Shown piece by piece: positions 35,001-45,747 of a stretch of 64,000 bases of DNA (the first letter of the stretch is position 1; each line of letters begins with the position of its first letter). The DNA lies in the NCBI GenBank assembly GCA_022559985.1, contig JAFJTR010000022.1, forward strand, positions 1 through 64,000, given 5' to 3'. This stretch comes from Parastagonospora avenae f. sp. tritici 18332-5. Lineage: Eukaryota; Ascomycota; Dothideomycetes; Pleosporales; Phaeosphaeriaceae. A program made the position numbers and the translations under genes. Below the pieces are notes generated by a model, which saw only the letters and a list, made by a program, of their open reading frames with translations, was not told the DNA's origin and searched no databases.

Positions 35001-36626
35001 AGACAGCGAGACTTGCAACCAGTTGCCCAAGGCGGAAATGATGACATGCTATCCACAGTCTACTTCGGGACGTGTGGACCAGACAGCTGGAACGAAAGGA
35101 TCTCGGGCATCTGAGTAATAGGGTGAGGCGTGCTGTTGAAGGCTGATATAAGCTGACATACGCATAGCGGCATAAGAGCCAATTTGCGATACGCACGTAG
35201 AGACATCATGTTCGACCTGAGATGTGGGTGCTGGGGCGAGGGGGAAGGTACGCGCGTTGGGAAATACGCTCCCAATAGTGCACTGGAGTATGAGGAACAG
35301 GATTGCATGTCGACGTCTATACACAGTAGTCGTACATAATGCATGTTCTGCAGACCAGCGATCCAAAGACGCTCATCTTTCACAGTGACTATCTGCATGC
35401 AAGAACGTCAAGTTGTTCACGGCATACTAATGCAGAAGTGTGTAACCTTGTTGTAGCCTCTGTTCACGAGTTGTTCATGAATCTTGCTACTCCCCTCACC
35501 ATCATATCTCCATCCAAACATCCCAACTTCAATGCAACCACCACCAGGCCCCGGCAAAATTCTTATCAGCCTTCACCAAAAACGAGACGGGTGAAAAGGT
35601 AGCCTAGATGTATGTAAAATATCTTGCAGAGCTAGACGAGTTATCCTGCAGCACTAAATATATACAGGCTTCTTTATAAACTTATTAACTGCACTCCTAA
35701 AGACTGCTAGTTTACTTTGCGCATGTGTAGAGAGGACACGAATTTTGCCGGAGCCTGGTGCCACCAGCCCTAATCCTCACCTCACGTCCTTATAACCCTC
35801 CAATCGAACTAAACCATCCTCCCAATCCATCTCCCTCAGCACGCCAACACTCCTGCATACCGCCGAGCTCGGATCGGTGTTTGTCAGCAGCGCCGAGCGC
35901 CCGCCTCACGCAGGGCACACGCGAGTTGCCGAATCCAGCGACGGACGAAAAACAATGTGCCCGTGGATTAGGGAGGTTTGCGCTGCGGGTGAGGTTTCAC
36001 GACGTAAGATGAGGCATGGGCCGAGACGGGGGGCATTAGAGGCATGTTGCAGCTTTTTGCTTATAAGCCACGCAAGCCGGTATCAGATATGACTTGCAAG
36101 CAATGTTTGGTGGAGTTGTTTGAGAGTAGTGTTTGTCTTGCGGGTTCGGACTTAAGGAGGTATTTCCGGCGTATGTGGGGGCTTATTGCCACTCGCGAAG
36201 TGATGAGTTTACATTTTGATGATGTATGGAATCATGCAACGTTCGTGCGCCTGGCGCAAAGTGTATGGTTCTCAGCTCGAAAATACGACTGCTTGTAGTC
36301 GTGCTGTCGTATATGTGTTGTAGTGCGTCCTTGTTAATGAGTCAAGCAAAGCCATGTGAACGCTTATACAACGCTTTGCGATACTCCAATCGCACAATAG
36401 CTTCTTAGGATGCTTCTGTCATCTCAGCTCATGGTCTCCGTGATTCGAAGACTCTGTGCCTCATTGGCGTAGCCCATGGCCCATCACTTCCTCTGAGTTC
36501 ATCGTCCACGTCATGACATCTACTCGTATGTTCAATCTCAAAGTATGCGGAGACTCGGCTCGAGGAATGCAATATATTGCAGTACGGCGCGGCAGAGTGG
36601 AGTGGAGTTGACCGTGGTCGTGATGA
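29033..36626. other. Gene-poor region of 7.6 kb
   Basis: No frame over about 130 codons occurs and none shows a recognisable domain. I tried to join neighbouring frames by splice sites and obtained no convincing protein. A plus-strand frame at 31713-32051 (112 codons) is Cys-rich but unrecognised. A tRNA-like B box lies near 30,810. The region may hold decayed repeats, regulatory DNA or non-coding transcripts. Confidence 0.4.
30805..30875 (-). other. Degenerate tRNA-Thr-like / SINE-like fragment
   Basis: Read on the minus strand, a perfect Pol III B box (GGTTCGATCC) is preceded at tRNA-like distance by GCTGACATTGTAAGC, which resembles the anticodon arm of a threonine tRNA (TGT). The T stem and acceptor stem do not pair, so this is not a working tRNA. 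It could be a tRNA relic or the head of a short interspersed element, or chance. Confidence 0.2.
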
Positions 36627-37005
36627 TCATTTTGGCGGGCGCTTTTGCCATGTAAGCTCTCGGAGCTGCGTCTTCATTTCGTCTTTGAAATGGTCTAAAG
36701 AAGAGGGGCCAGTTCCTGCCATGAAATCAGCATTGTTCACGCAAACCAACCATGTGGCAACATACGGCCTCCTCCATTCTTGGCTTCCATATCTGGCAAT
36801 CTGTTGATCTTGCGGTAGGCTTTCTGCACGGCGCGGTTGAAGGCCGGACTGCGAATGAGCTGCACGGAAGTCAGAAAAAGTGGGCACACACAGTCGTGGC
36901 TCGACAGACCTTTGATACAGCCCAAGCCTGTGACAACTGTCAGCTCCATAATCCAATCAAACCCTAAGGGAAACTAACCTCGAACAGCGCAAACCAGGGC
37001 GCCAT
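36627..37005 (-). CDS. Tiny four-exon fungal protein, 75 aa
   Basis: Exons are 36979-37005, 36910-36927, 36766-36859 and 36627-36715. The introns are 51, 50 and 50 nt with GTTAGT, GTCTGT and GTATGT donors, CAG acceptors and CTGAC-type branch points in the first two. All phases match and the total is 228 nt. The product begins MAPWFALFE and contains LIRSPAFNRAVQKAYRKINR and a C-terminal helix SSLDHFKDEMKTQLRELTW. This pattern recalls a small fungal mitochondrial protein with a conserved aromatic start and an R-x-P-A-F-x-R-A-V motif, but I cannot give a name. The 18-nt exon 2 is the least certain part; a different first-intron choice would change only residues 10-15. The last two exons are well supported. 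Confidence 0.6.
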
Positions 37006-38020
37006 TATCCAGGCTCACATCAAAAAGGGTATACAAGAAATAATAGCCGCGTCAAGGCAACTATGCGCAGGCGTTGCGACGTTGCAGTGTAGAATAGCTG
37101 GTGGCGGCGCAAGTGGGATGAGATGGAAGAGAGATAGCGGATCGATCTGCGGACCGTCATGTCGGTATTTGGAAAGACAGCTGGAGCGACAGGGTCCAGG
37201 CCTGCGCCGAGGTCGCCATTGCGCTTGTCCCAGCTGTACCCTCACCGTCCCTGCCTTAGCTGCCTCATTATGAAGAGGGCATAATGTTTTCGACCGTGTT
37301 TCCTTTGTCTTCCTTCGTCCTTGTCGCATCCATATCCTGACTTTTCGCTGCAACGTTTGAACGCTGACTCGGCCCACGACCACGCGACGCCACAGCCCAC
37401 CGCCGATCTTGAGATCTTAAGCCCTATCGCGTGTGACCCCTCCATAATATCTACCTTCACTGGCCCTCTTCTGGCAAGGTTGAGAGACAGTCGCCGGCGC
37501 AGTTACATGTTGGATTAAGTGGGCACGCGACTCCAAAGTTACTTTCGGAGCCCTGTTCGGCAGGGACTCGAAAAGGGGACATTCACCCTTAAGTGTCGGT
37601 CGCTTGTAGAACACAAATCAGACAACCCCCCAATCGCTAACCACAAATCCGCGGCCGATCACGAGTGACGTATAGCTCTGTCTGCTTCAACTACGATACA
37701 TAACGCAGCCGATCCTATCACTTACGAATCTTTACGCCACATCTTCACGCGCGCACGCGCAATCACCCATACAATCGCACTCTCGAGCCTTGCACCAAAC
37801 GCCCTCCCGCCTCACTTATGAGCCCCGCGGCTCGCTAAAGACTTGTCAAAACATCACACACTCCGCCACCATTAAGTCCACAAGCTCTCTCGTGTCCCCC
37901 AAACCACCACCCGAAGCGGCCCCCAACACCCCCGCGAGCTTCTTCAAGCTGTACAAACTCCGCGCCCTGAGGCGCAAGACGAAACCCAAGGGCGGCCTGA
38001 TCAGGACCGATCCCGACACC
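37006..38020. promoter_or_regulatory. Divergent intergenic region upstream of the phosphatase
   Basis: This 1 kb separates the divergent small gene and the phosphatase gene. The phosphatase frame stays open upstream of 38021 to about 37790 without an ATG, so that part is probably leader or an earlier exon. No independent gene is seen. Confidence 0.4.
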
Positions 38021-39846
38021 ATGGCTTCGGCGCAGATGCCGATATCTCCAACGTCGTCCAAGCGCTCGCGTAGCAGAGACAGCGCGCAGTCAGGAACCAC
38101 CTCTTCCCTTAACACTCCCGCCGGCAATACGCCGTTGATCACGCCGTCCGTGAGCACCAACAGCCTCGTAATACCCTCGTCCACACCGAGTACGCCTTTG
38201 AATGGTGACCACTGGATTCAAGATGGGACACCATATCCCGCCTTTTTGCGCGCCAACAGGGGCGATCTACACATGAAATGGACGCATTTGGAGATGGCGC
38301 AACTTGAGCGTCTGCGGGACGCCATGCACGCCCAGGTGAACGGGTCCGAGCAGTCGTACGAATACTCAAGATGCAATGGCGAAGAGCACGCGCCACGCAA
38401 TAGATATGCGAACGTGAACCCATACCTGGCGCACCGAGTCAAGCTGGAGGTGCCTGAGGGACACAGCGACTACATCAATGCATCGCCAGTCACCCTGACT
38501 ACCACCAAGTCAAACACCGTTTTGAAATACATTGCTACACAGGTACGTTTCCAAAACTACGAGCTTTTGGCTGAGCTGACACAGCACACCAGGGACCGAT
38601 AGCAGACAGTTGGTCGCACATCTGGCGCATGATCTGGAAAGAGAACCAGGACCCGGCAGTCATTGTGATGCTCACGCAGACCCACGAGACTGGCCGAGAG
38701 AAATGCTACCCATACTACCCACAGTCGCCATCGAACCCCGACATGCGCATCAACGAGCACGACGAGTTTGAGGACGGTCTCATACACAATCTGCACCTGG
38801 CGTCGCTACACCAAGACGAGGAGGCGCGAACCCAAGTCAGGGAGATCGACATGACAACGGATGACAGCGAGGAGATACGGAAGATCTGGCATCTTCTCTT
38901 CGCCGGCTGGCCAGACTTCTCCGCGCCCGAAGGCGCAGACCGCGCAGCTCTCCTCCGCCTGATCGAAATCTCGCGCGAAAAAGGCGGCGACCTCGCCACG
39001 AACCCGCGCATCGTGCACTGTAGCGCAGGCATCGGCCGCAGCGGCACCTTCATCGCCCTCGAATACCTCCTACAGGAACTCGCAGAAGGCAGCCTCGACG
39101 CCGTCCCTGACGACTCCGACCCCATCGTCTCCGTCATCACGCAGTTGCGCGACCAGCGCGCCGGCATGGTCCAAGCCAAACTCCAATTCCTGTTCCTCTA
39201 CGACGCCCTCCGCGAGCGCTGGCGCGACCACTGGATCACCACACACCCCGACGAAGCCGCGCAGCTCGGCATCGCCACCTCGCCTGACTGCGAGCCGGCG
39301 CTCAAGAGACAAAAATCGAATCGTGAAGCGGGATACGTGAGTGACGCAGCATCAGACCCTGATGCGCGCGCCGCGCTCGAAGCGGAACTCCAGGGCGCGG
39401 ATATGAATTATCAAGGCGAGACCTAATTGACGTGCGCGTTGTAGGCCTCGGGATCGTCCTCGTCGAAACCTAGGCCACATAGACAGAAGAGCGTGACGTT
39501 CCACGAGGGCGAGAATAAAGTCCACCGCTATAAGTCGTTCGACAGCGTTATTTCGCCACCGGCGGCTCCGGTGCATGTGAATCGTCAGGGCGTGATTGAG
39601 AATGTGGGCGCGGATGGCGAGCTTCGTGTCGACGGCGCTGGGGACCTTGAGGCTCAGCGCGCACTTCCTCCGCGTCGACCGCGTCAGACGAGGTCGTCGT
39701 CGCTCAACACACTTCCTGGCTCTTGCGACGACGATTCCGAAGACTCGTGTATCTGCACGGATGAGTTTATCCTTTTTTGCATGTTGGTCACTGCGATTGT
39801 GGTGGTTGGGTTGATGTTGATCTGGTGGGGGTTCTTTGGGGTTTGA
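38021..39846 (+). CDS. Protein tyrosine phosphatase, probably tail-anchored, 555 aa
   Basis: Start at 38021 (context GACACCATGG; no ATG upstream in frame). Exon 1 is 38021-38542 and exon 2 begins at 38593 after a 50-nt GTACGT...CAG intron. The classical PTP domain is complete: the NRYANVNPY region, WPD loop (GWPDFSAPEG, D282), P-loop HCSAGIGRSGTF with nucleophile C317 and R323, and a Gln-loop-like QLRDQRAGMVQAK. If exon 2 is read through, it stops at 39426 (451 aa). A strong donor GTGAGT at 39337 and acceptor TTGTAG ending at 39444, with a CTAAT branch point, allow a third exon 39445-39846 in phase. That exon adds KSVTFH, which fits a PP1-docking RVxF motif, and a final hydrophobic span FILFCMLVTAIVVVGLMLIW. 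The PTP domain is certain; the third exon is probable. Confidence 0.85.
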
Positions 39847-40095
39847 TCTTTTCTTTCATTGGTTTGACTTTGGTCTCTGTCATCATTGCGTTTTTGTTTC
39901 TGTGCATAGCGTTGCGGAGTGGAGTGGGTTTAGAATGTGGTTGGGTTAAGGGGGCTTAGAAGGATATTCCCAGGGCATCGGTGCTGCTTTTAGAATATGA
40001 ATCATGCATTCTTTCTAAAGCTCGATCATGTCCATGCAGCAAAGGTGCGTAAGCCGTAAGCTCAACCCCTTCGTATGCCGTCTTGAACCACCCAC

Positions 40096-40338
40096 TCATC
40101 CCTCCACACTCCAATAATTCCTCTCGTCATACGTCCTCGACCTCTCATTCCTCGTCACTCCCCGCTTCCCCTGCATCTGCCCCCTCAACACAGCCATAAG
40201 ATACTCACTCGGCAGCTTATCATGGTCCCTCTGTACAAACCATGATTAGTGGGAGAAGGTTCGAAGTAGGGATATCATAGCCCCACATCAATTCCATTAC
40301 GCGCCTCAGAAACACTCAGACTAAATTTAACCAGCCAT
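40096..40338 (-). other. Probable coding exons of an unassigned minus-strand gene
   Basis: The segment 40096-40230 reads RDHDKLPSEYLMAVLRGQMQ and continues for 44 residues to a stop, and it is preceded by a good acceptor (CTAAT branch point, TACAG). Just upstream, 40287-40338 can read LVKFSLSVSEARNGID in a matching phase with a 56-nt intron between them, although its GTGGGG donor is weak. I could not find a first exon with a start codon. The exons may be alternative 3' exons of the 40,411-40,714 gene or a separate gene overlapping it. The codon-like look is what I see; the gene is inference. Confidence 0.35.
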
Positions 40339-40410
40339 CTACAAATTCAGCAAGCTGATTCTACGCACGCTTTGAAGAATGCACGATTGTAGTTTGCAGC
40401 TTCAAGCCGA

Positions 40411-40714
40411 CTATTTCCCGGCCGGTGGCGGGTTTTGGAAGCCCTGCTTTCTCTCCGGCTTCGTCCACCCGTTGTCTCTCCTGATAGCATTCTGCCGATT
40501 GGCAATCGCTTCATCATGGCCACTATCCACTGGTACGTCTTTCTCCTTGCGGTCGTACTTGGCCTCAATCCGACCAAGGAACTTCCTAATGAATGGCGAT
40601 TAGTAGAGCGTGGCTGCTGTGGCGAAGCGCTTCCTTGGGAGCGACGCACTCAACGTCGTCGTCAGTCTCCTTGTACCTCCTGACATACTCGTTGTCATAC
40701 TGCTGGTCCGGCAT
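40411..40714 (-). CDS. Small charged fungal protein, 79 aa
   Basis: Two exons, 40650-40714 and 40411-40585, flank a 64-nt intron (GTGCGT...TAG with a TACTAAT branch point). The spliced product starts MPDQQYDNEYVRRYKETDDD, continues VEKFLGRIEAKYDRKEKDVP, and ends in NPPPAGK. It is hydrophilic and highly charged, without membrane spans or known catalytic residues, and I do not recognise the family. Frame is continuous and the codon usage is regular. No single frame covers the gene, so it is easily missed. Its 5' side is the 40,715-41,476 intergenic region. Confidence 0.6.
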
Positions 40715-41476
40715 TGTGACAGGGCTGGAGGTGTGTTCGAGAATGTGGTGGTGCTTCGATGTGTTGTGTGAGAAGACTTGGAAAAGCTTTGTGTGTGAGA
40801 TGGTCGTTGCAATTGAGAAGTCAGAAGAGGCTTTGTATACCCAAGTTGTTTAAGCTAAGTGCAGGTGCCGGCCGATACACATTTCTCGTTGCTGGAAGAC
40901 GCCCTTGGTTGCTCGACTCGTCCTGACGCTCGAGAACGACAAGCGCGTAAGGTGGCATAAATCAGGCTGCAAGCACGCTTTTGAACAGAGACTGATTAGC
41001 TGAGCAACCGAAGGCGTACTCCCTCGGACAGTGGGTTAGCGAGAGTAATGCAACGCTTTGTTGGCCATTGGTTTGCCGTTTAACGCCTGATTTGTAAATC
41101 GCCTCTTATCATCGTATATAGCAAGCGTACGTAGAGAGTTCGCTACTTATGAGACCGGAGATAGGCACTCTGCAGTAGCGTACTGCAGCCTCACGAAACT
41201 GTGCTTGCAACAAGTTTCTACGACCCGCCTCCACTTTCTTGGTTCACTATGATCTTATAATCTGCCAATACCGGGAGCCATGAATTCCTCTAGAATTAGC
41301 CTTGTCACTAAAGGATGACCAGGATTGGATGCAAGCATGCACTCTGCGGGAGGATATCAATCTTTGTGCGATGCTGCGACAATTAGTACTGCAACATTGA
41401 TCGCTTCGTTCATTCTATGGGGATTGTGGTTATGGGTATCTCGTATCATATCTACTGTACTACTGCACCCAGCGTT
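40715..41476. other. Intergenic, no gene seen
   Basis: This stretch lies between the small minus-strand gene and the 3' end of Mon1. No motif-bearing frame is visible. It should hold the small gene's promoter and Mon1's 3' UTR. Confidence 0.35.
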
Positions 41477-43910
41477 CTAGAATACTGCACCACCAATAAT
41501 AAAAACTCTTTCCTCTTCTCGTCTTACCCATTGAATAATCTTATTCGCGCTTTGAGCCAATGCAGCCCTGCTTGTAATAGCAGGTGCCACGGCGTACAGC
41601 TCAAAAAGTGGTGTGCTCCATGCCAGCGCTATACATGCTGTTGAGGTCTCATGGTGGACCTTCAAAGTCGTTGGTTTATTATGCACGTTCGAATGCAGCT
41701 TATTGTAAAGATTGAGTAGTCTATGACCGGATTAGTCTACAGCGAATCAGAGAGGGCTTCACTCTAGCGAACAACGCTGTGAGCGGCATGTCAAAGAACT
41801 CACCTTCGCTTGTCTAACGCGCTTTCAAAGTACGGCTCAAAGCTTGGCATCGTGAACTGCACATTCCCTCTCGACTTGTACAAAAAGTGGCGTAGTGGGC
41901 TGCCTGGCACAATGTCTGTGCACTTCGGTCGACCCTGTCTGACAGCGGCCCTCATGGCCTCAATTGAGCCGTTGCGCTGCAGTGTCTACAAACACGAACC
42001 ATTAGCTCGGGATTTTCAAAACCGATCCTCCCGCAATGCCAGGGTGATAGGGTGAAAACGGGGGGCGGGACGGCAAGTCGGAGAGAAATGAGGGCAACTC
42101 GGAGAGGTGCGTGACCCGAGCCCGAAGCCCGAAAGCGATGTACGAAGGTCAGGTTACCAGAGCACAAAAGGGCCGGAGTTAAGTGGGCAAACAGCGCGAA
42201 TGCGCGAAATTCCCCTTTTGACGCCCAGTGCATTGTCGTGTGATGGTCCTTCGCTTGCAATAGGGAGATTTCGGTGTATGGAAAAAATGTTCACGTACCT
42301 CGACCAAATCGTCCCGCATACTGCGCAGCTCAAAGAAACTCTCCTTTTCTGCAGAAATGAGGAGAATCGCAACCTCGTCAGGTGCACCCTCGCTAGTGCT
42401 GGGCCGCTCCTCCATTTGCTCCGTGGGGTGTTCTAGGTTCAGGAAACTGACATACATGTACAGATATCCCGTGTTGTTGAATCCTGGCAAGCAAAGCGGG
42501 ATCCAGTTCTCGCCGCCGCCTGCTTTGACACTGCCGGCTTCAAACAACATGTTGAAGATCAGGTGCAAGTCGCCCGGATGCAGACTATGCTTCTTGGGCC
42601 GCACTACAGAGACCAGCTTGCCAGATGCGACAATGAGACCGTATAGCAGATTATTAGAACGCGTTTTGAGGAGTGTGTTGTTGATGGTTGTGCGATGCGA
42701 CTTGCGAAGCTTGAGACATTCGAGGGCGGAGAGAAGGGTCGAAGAAGAGCCTCGTGTGAAACCGTCGGCGAGTGCAGAAAGCAGTGTATCTGTTCCTTGG
42801 AGAGGTCGCCGTAAGTCGTAGTTCGCGCGGGCAGCGAACATACGCTCCAAGCTGGGGAGTGTGAGTGTCGACAGGATCTGCATGTACAATGCTTCTAGTT
42901 GTGTGCGTAGTTGAGAGTCGCTCTCTGGTAGGCGAGTGATGGCAACCAAGTTCAGAGGGCCTTTGGACATGACCACGAAGCGGACGTCGCCTGCAGTGAA
43001 GCCTCTCAGGACATCGTTGGTAGACTGGTAGAAAGATATGATGGTCTGCACAACGCCAATGTAGTTTGTGATGAGCTGGTCATCGCCATGTCTGCTGTAT
43101 ATGGGCTTGCCAGCACTCGATAAGATGAGGAAATGTTTGAGTTTCGCGCGCCATTGACGCATAACAGCTTCTATTCACTACATCAGCGCACGCTACCACC
43201 AAGTACGCAATGTGTGTCAAACCTTCATTTGACCCGTCTACACTCATCTCATCGACCTCGTCGAATTCACGGTTGAATGCAGCATCGAACTCAGGATCCG
43301 ACGGGAACATGCTCTGTGCTTCGCTATCGACGAACTTGTGGCCTAGCGATTGCAGCAGCAGCTTCTCGGTATCCGTCTTCTGTCCATGCCCCATGACATC
43401 GCCCATTATGCTCTCCCCCTCGCCCACGGTCTCTGCTCCGGGCATGTAGCTTCTAATGCTTGCGCTGTCGTCGGCACCGCTTGTGCTGTGGGAGTGCAGA
43501 TTCGCGCCGAGAAAGCTACGTTGCTTTGTAGCAATAGATGCCGCGTCGTCTCGTGACTCGGTCCCAAACGCCTGGCCGTTGCTCAGTGAGAGCTGAGTTG
43601 TCGCTTTGGACACAAGCTGCGGTCTCGACGGCGCTTTCCGTATCGAGTAGGATGTCGAAGGTCGCGAGGTCAGATTCCCAAGCTGCGGTCGTGGTGGAAG
43701 TGGTGGTGGTGTACCTTCACGTGATGGTGAAGAGATACCGCTAGTCGAGGCTCTACGGGTAATATTCCTCATGATCCCCAAGGTGGGATTCGCAAAGTCT
43801 CTCTGCTCGACCTGGTCGGCCTTTTTAGAGGAGCCATTGTTTGGCGTGGTAGGGGCGGTCTGCGAAGGAGAAGCCGCTCCCTCAGGCTCAACACTCCCGG
43901 TCTCGGGCAT
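41477..43910 (-). CDS. MON1: Vacuolar fusion protein Mon1, 661 aa
   Basis: Four exons: 43223-43910, 42299-43170, 41804-41985 and 41477-41720. Introns are 52, 313 and 83 nt. Mon1 pairs with Ccz1 as the guanine nucleotide exchange factor for the Rab7 homologue Ypt7 and drives late endosome, vacuole and autophagosome fusion. The first 230 residues are disordered. The longin-fold part starts at MRQWRAKLKHFLILSSAGKP and IYSRHGDDQLITNYIG. Family blocks include VRFVVMSKGPLNLVAITR, PLRHFLYKSRGNVQFTMPSF and the C-terminal REEERVFIIGGAVF. Length is close to yeast Mon1. I start at 43910 since the preceding codon is TTG. The second intron is long for this genome; its donor is GTACGT and its acceptor TTTGTAG. 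The two C-terminal exons are required for a complete protein. Confidence 0.93.
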
Positions 43911-45441
43911 CAAGACTCTCGTGACAGTGCCTCATCGAGGCAACGGGCGACGTGAAGGTATTGGCGACATGGTGGAGCAGTCGTGTGGAGACGGGTGCGA
44001 CATGCGTGACGTTTGCCATGGTAATTACGATTCGTGCATGAGCCAAGAGATGCTTGAATGACGTCGCGTCTCATAGTGAGCACGTGATTCCAACGCCAGC
44101 ACTTCGCAGGCTAAGTCATACTCATCACCCCTGATGCCGACCACATATGTCGTCTGTATCTCGGATGATGGGACCGATTATAGAAGTTTAAAGTATGCTT
44201 GTGCTAACCTCACCGATGCATATATTACGATACAATAACTCCAAAAACCGAGTATCCACACGAACCTCAGCCTCAGCCAGGAGATCTAGGATGCGTCATC
44301 CACCTCTCTCTCTATGTTTATACATCTTCTCGTCTACTATCAACCCCACTTCTTTGCCAGTTCCTGACCTTCAAAACGATCTTGTCGTTGGCAGGCAATG
44401 TTGTTGCCACGACTTGGTCCGATTACGTTTGCATTCTCAAAGCTTACTCTGGTGTAAGGCGAGCAGATTACATTACCTATTCACTCAATGCATTAGCATT
44501 TCGAACTGATAACGGCTGCCGTATGTGTGCGGCGTGGAGGACATTCTAGATATGCCAACATGAGGTTTGAAACCACTCGCAGGTTCTGTCGTGCCGTATG
44601 CATGGTAGATATGTCAGATCAGTGCCACTGGAAGACTAAATCACTGCGGGAGTTGACGCGGGCGACCGTGTGACGATCGAATTTATGGTTTTAGGCGTGA
44701 TATGCGCGCGGCTTGTGTTACTTGGGTACTGTTCAGTCATTCATATCGCGCGCAAGTCCGACCCATCAACTCGACGTATCCACCCGTTCCACGGCTCTGT
44801 CATTCTATCATGTACGAAGGTTACCGTCATCTCGTTGGGGAAATGTGCGATAGCGACCAGTCCTCGTCAACAATGCCGTTGTTGGTCCGCGTTTGGGACG
44901 ACTCATTGTGATCTCTTGTGGAAGCCAACCTCATGCATGGTAACACGTTGCCACAAAACTCTCCGTGCTTCTGAATAAGTGCAAAATCGGCAGCAGTCCT
45001 GGTACGTGTTGGTGAGGACTCAACAATGTTTTGAGCCGCGAGCGAATCCGGCAAAGATTGCCATTGAAAGTGTAGGCCTCAAACGACTTGGAGTGACTCT
45101 ACGAGCTCGATACACCAAGACCAGCTATGACTTGGACATTGGTTCTGGGGCAAACTATCGGCCTATAAATACTCTCGTCGACCTTCAATATAATGAATAT
45201 ATTGGCTTTCATACCATACTCTTACTCGGTCAGAAACCTCTTTGCAGAAAAACCAACGAACAAACTACAAGACGATATCTACCAACAGCCCTAGAATTGT
45301 GTGTCAACTGCCAGATACAATTTTCCGAACAAGCAACCACCTTCAGCAAACTCAAGGCGCATTGTGGTCCCTTCTGCCAGTCTTCCTCCCAACGGTCTCA
45401 CAGGATCTTTTTCAGTCTTCCGAATTCCAGAGACAGCAGCA
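43911..45441. promoter_or_regulatory. Divergent intergenic region
   Basis: This 1.5 kb lies between Mon1 (minus) and the small gene at 45442 (plus). A TATA-like TATAAATA at 45164-45171 is about 270 bp upstream of the latter. Short frames here have no motif and no other gene is seen. Confidence 0.35.
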
Positions 45442-45747
45442 ATGGCATCAAAACGCGGTGGTTCCTTGCCTGTAAAAGAGTCTACTAGTACCAAGGATCC
45501 AAACGATGCGCTCAATGCTCAGAACAAACTCTGGGTCATACTTAGCAGCATAGGACCATTATCTGCAAGACGTACCAAGGTTGCCTTTCCTCCGCCCCCG
45601 CCCCCGCCTCCGGGAGCGCCTCCGCAGCCACAGCCATCGGATCCAGAAGAGCCTCAGGATAGCTTCTCCATCTCGGCAGAGGACTGGAAGAGCCATACTC
45701 CCCGTGTAGAATTGGCTACAAATCGTAGAGAAACAGCGCGACAGTAG
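45442..45747 (+). CDS. Small proline-rich hypothetical protein, 101 aa
   Basis: A single short frame starts at an ATG in AGCAATGGC context. The product starts MASKRGGSLPVKESTSTKDP, has a short helical-looking part (LNAQNKLWVILSSIG) and then a run of eight prolines followed by GAPPQPQP. Polyproline runs of this kind bind profilin, SH3 or WW domains. I do not recognise a family. A TATA-like box lies upstream. The size makes it a cautious call; codon use and the start context favour a real gene. Confidence 0.45.
   Translation: MASKRGGSLPVKESTSTKDPNDALNAQNKLWVILSSIGPLSARRTKVAFPPPPPPPPGAPPQPQPSDPEEPQDSFSISAEDWKSHTPRVELATNRRETARQ

Noticed and set aside
37790..38020. Upstream extension of the tyrosine phosphatase frame
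   Set aside because: It begins at a TTG and has no ATG; the first ATG in good context is at 38021.
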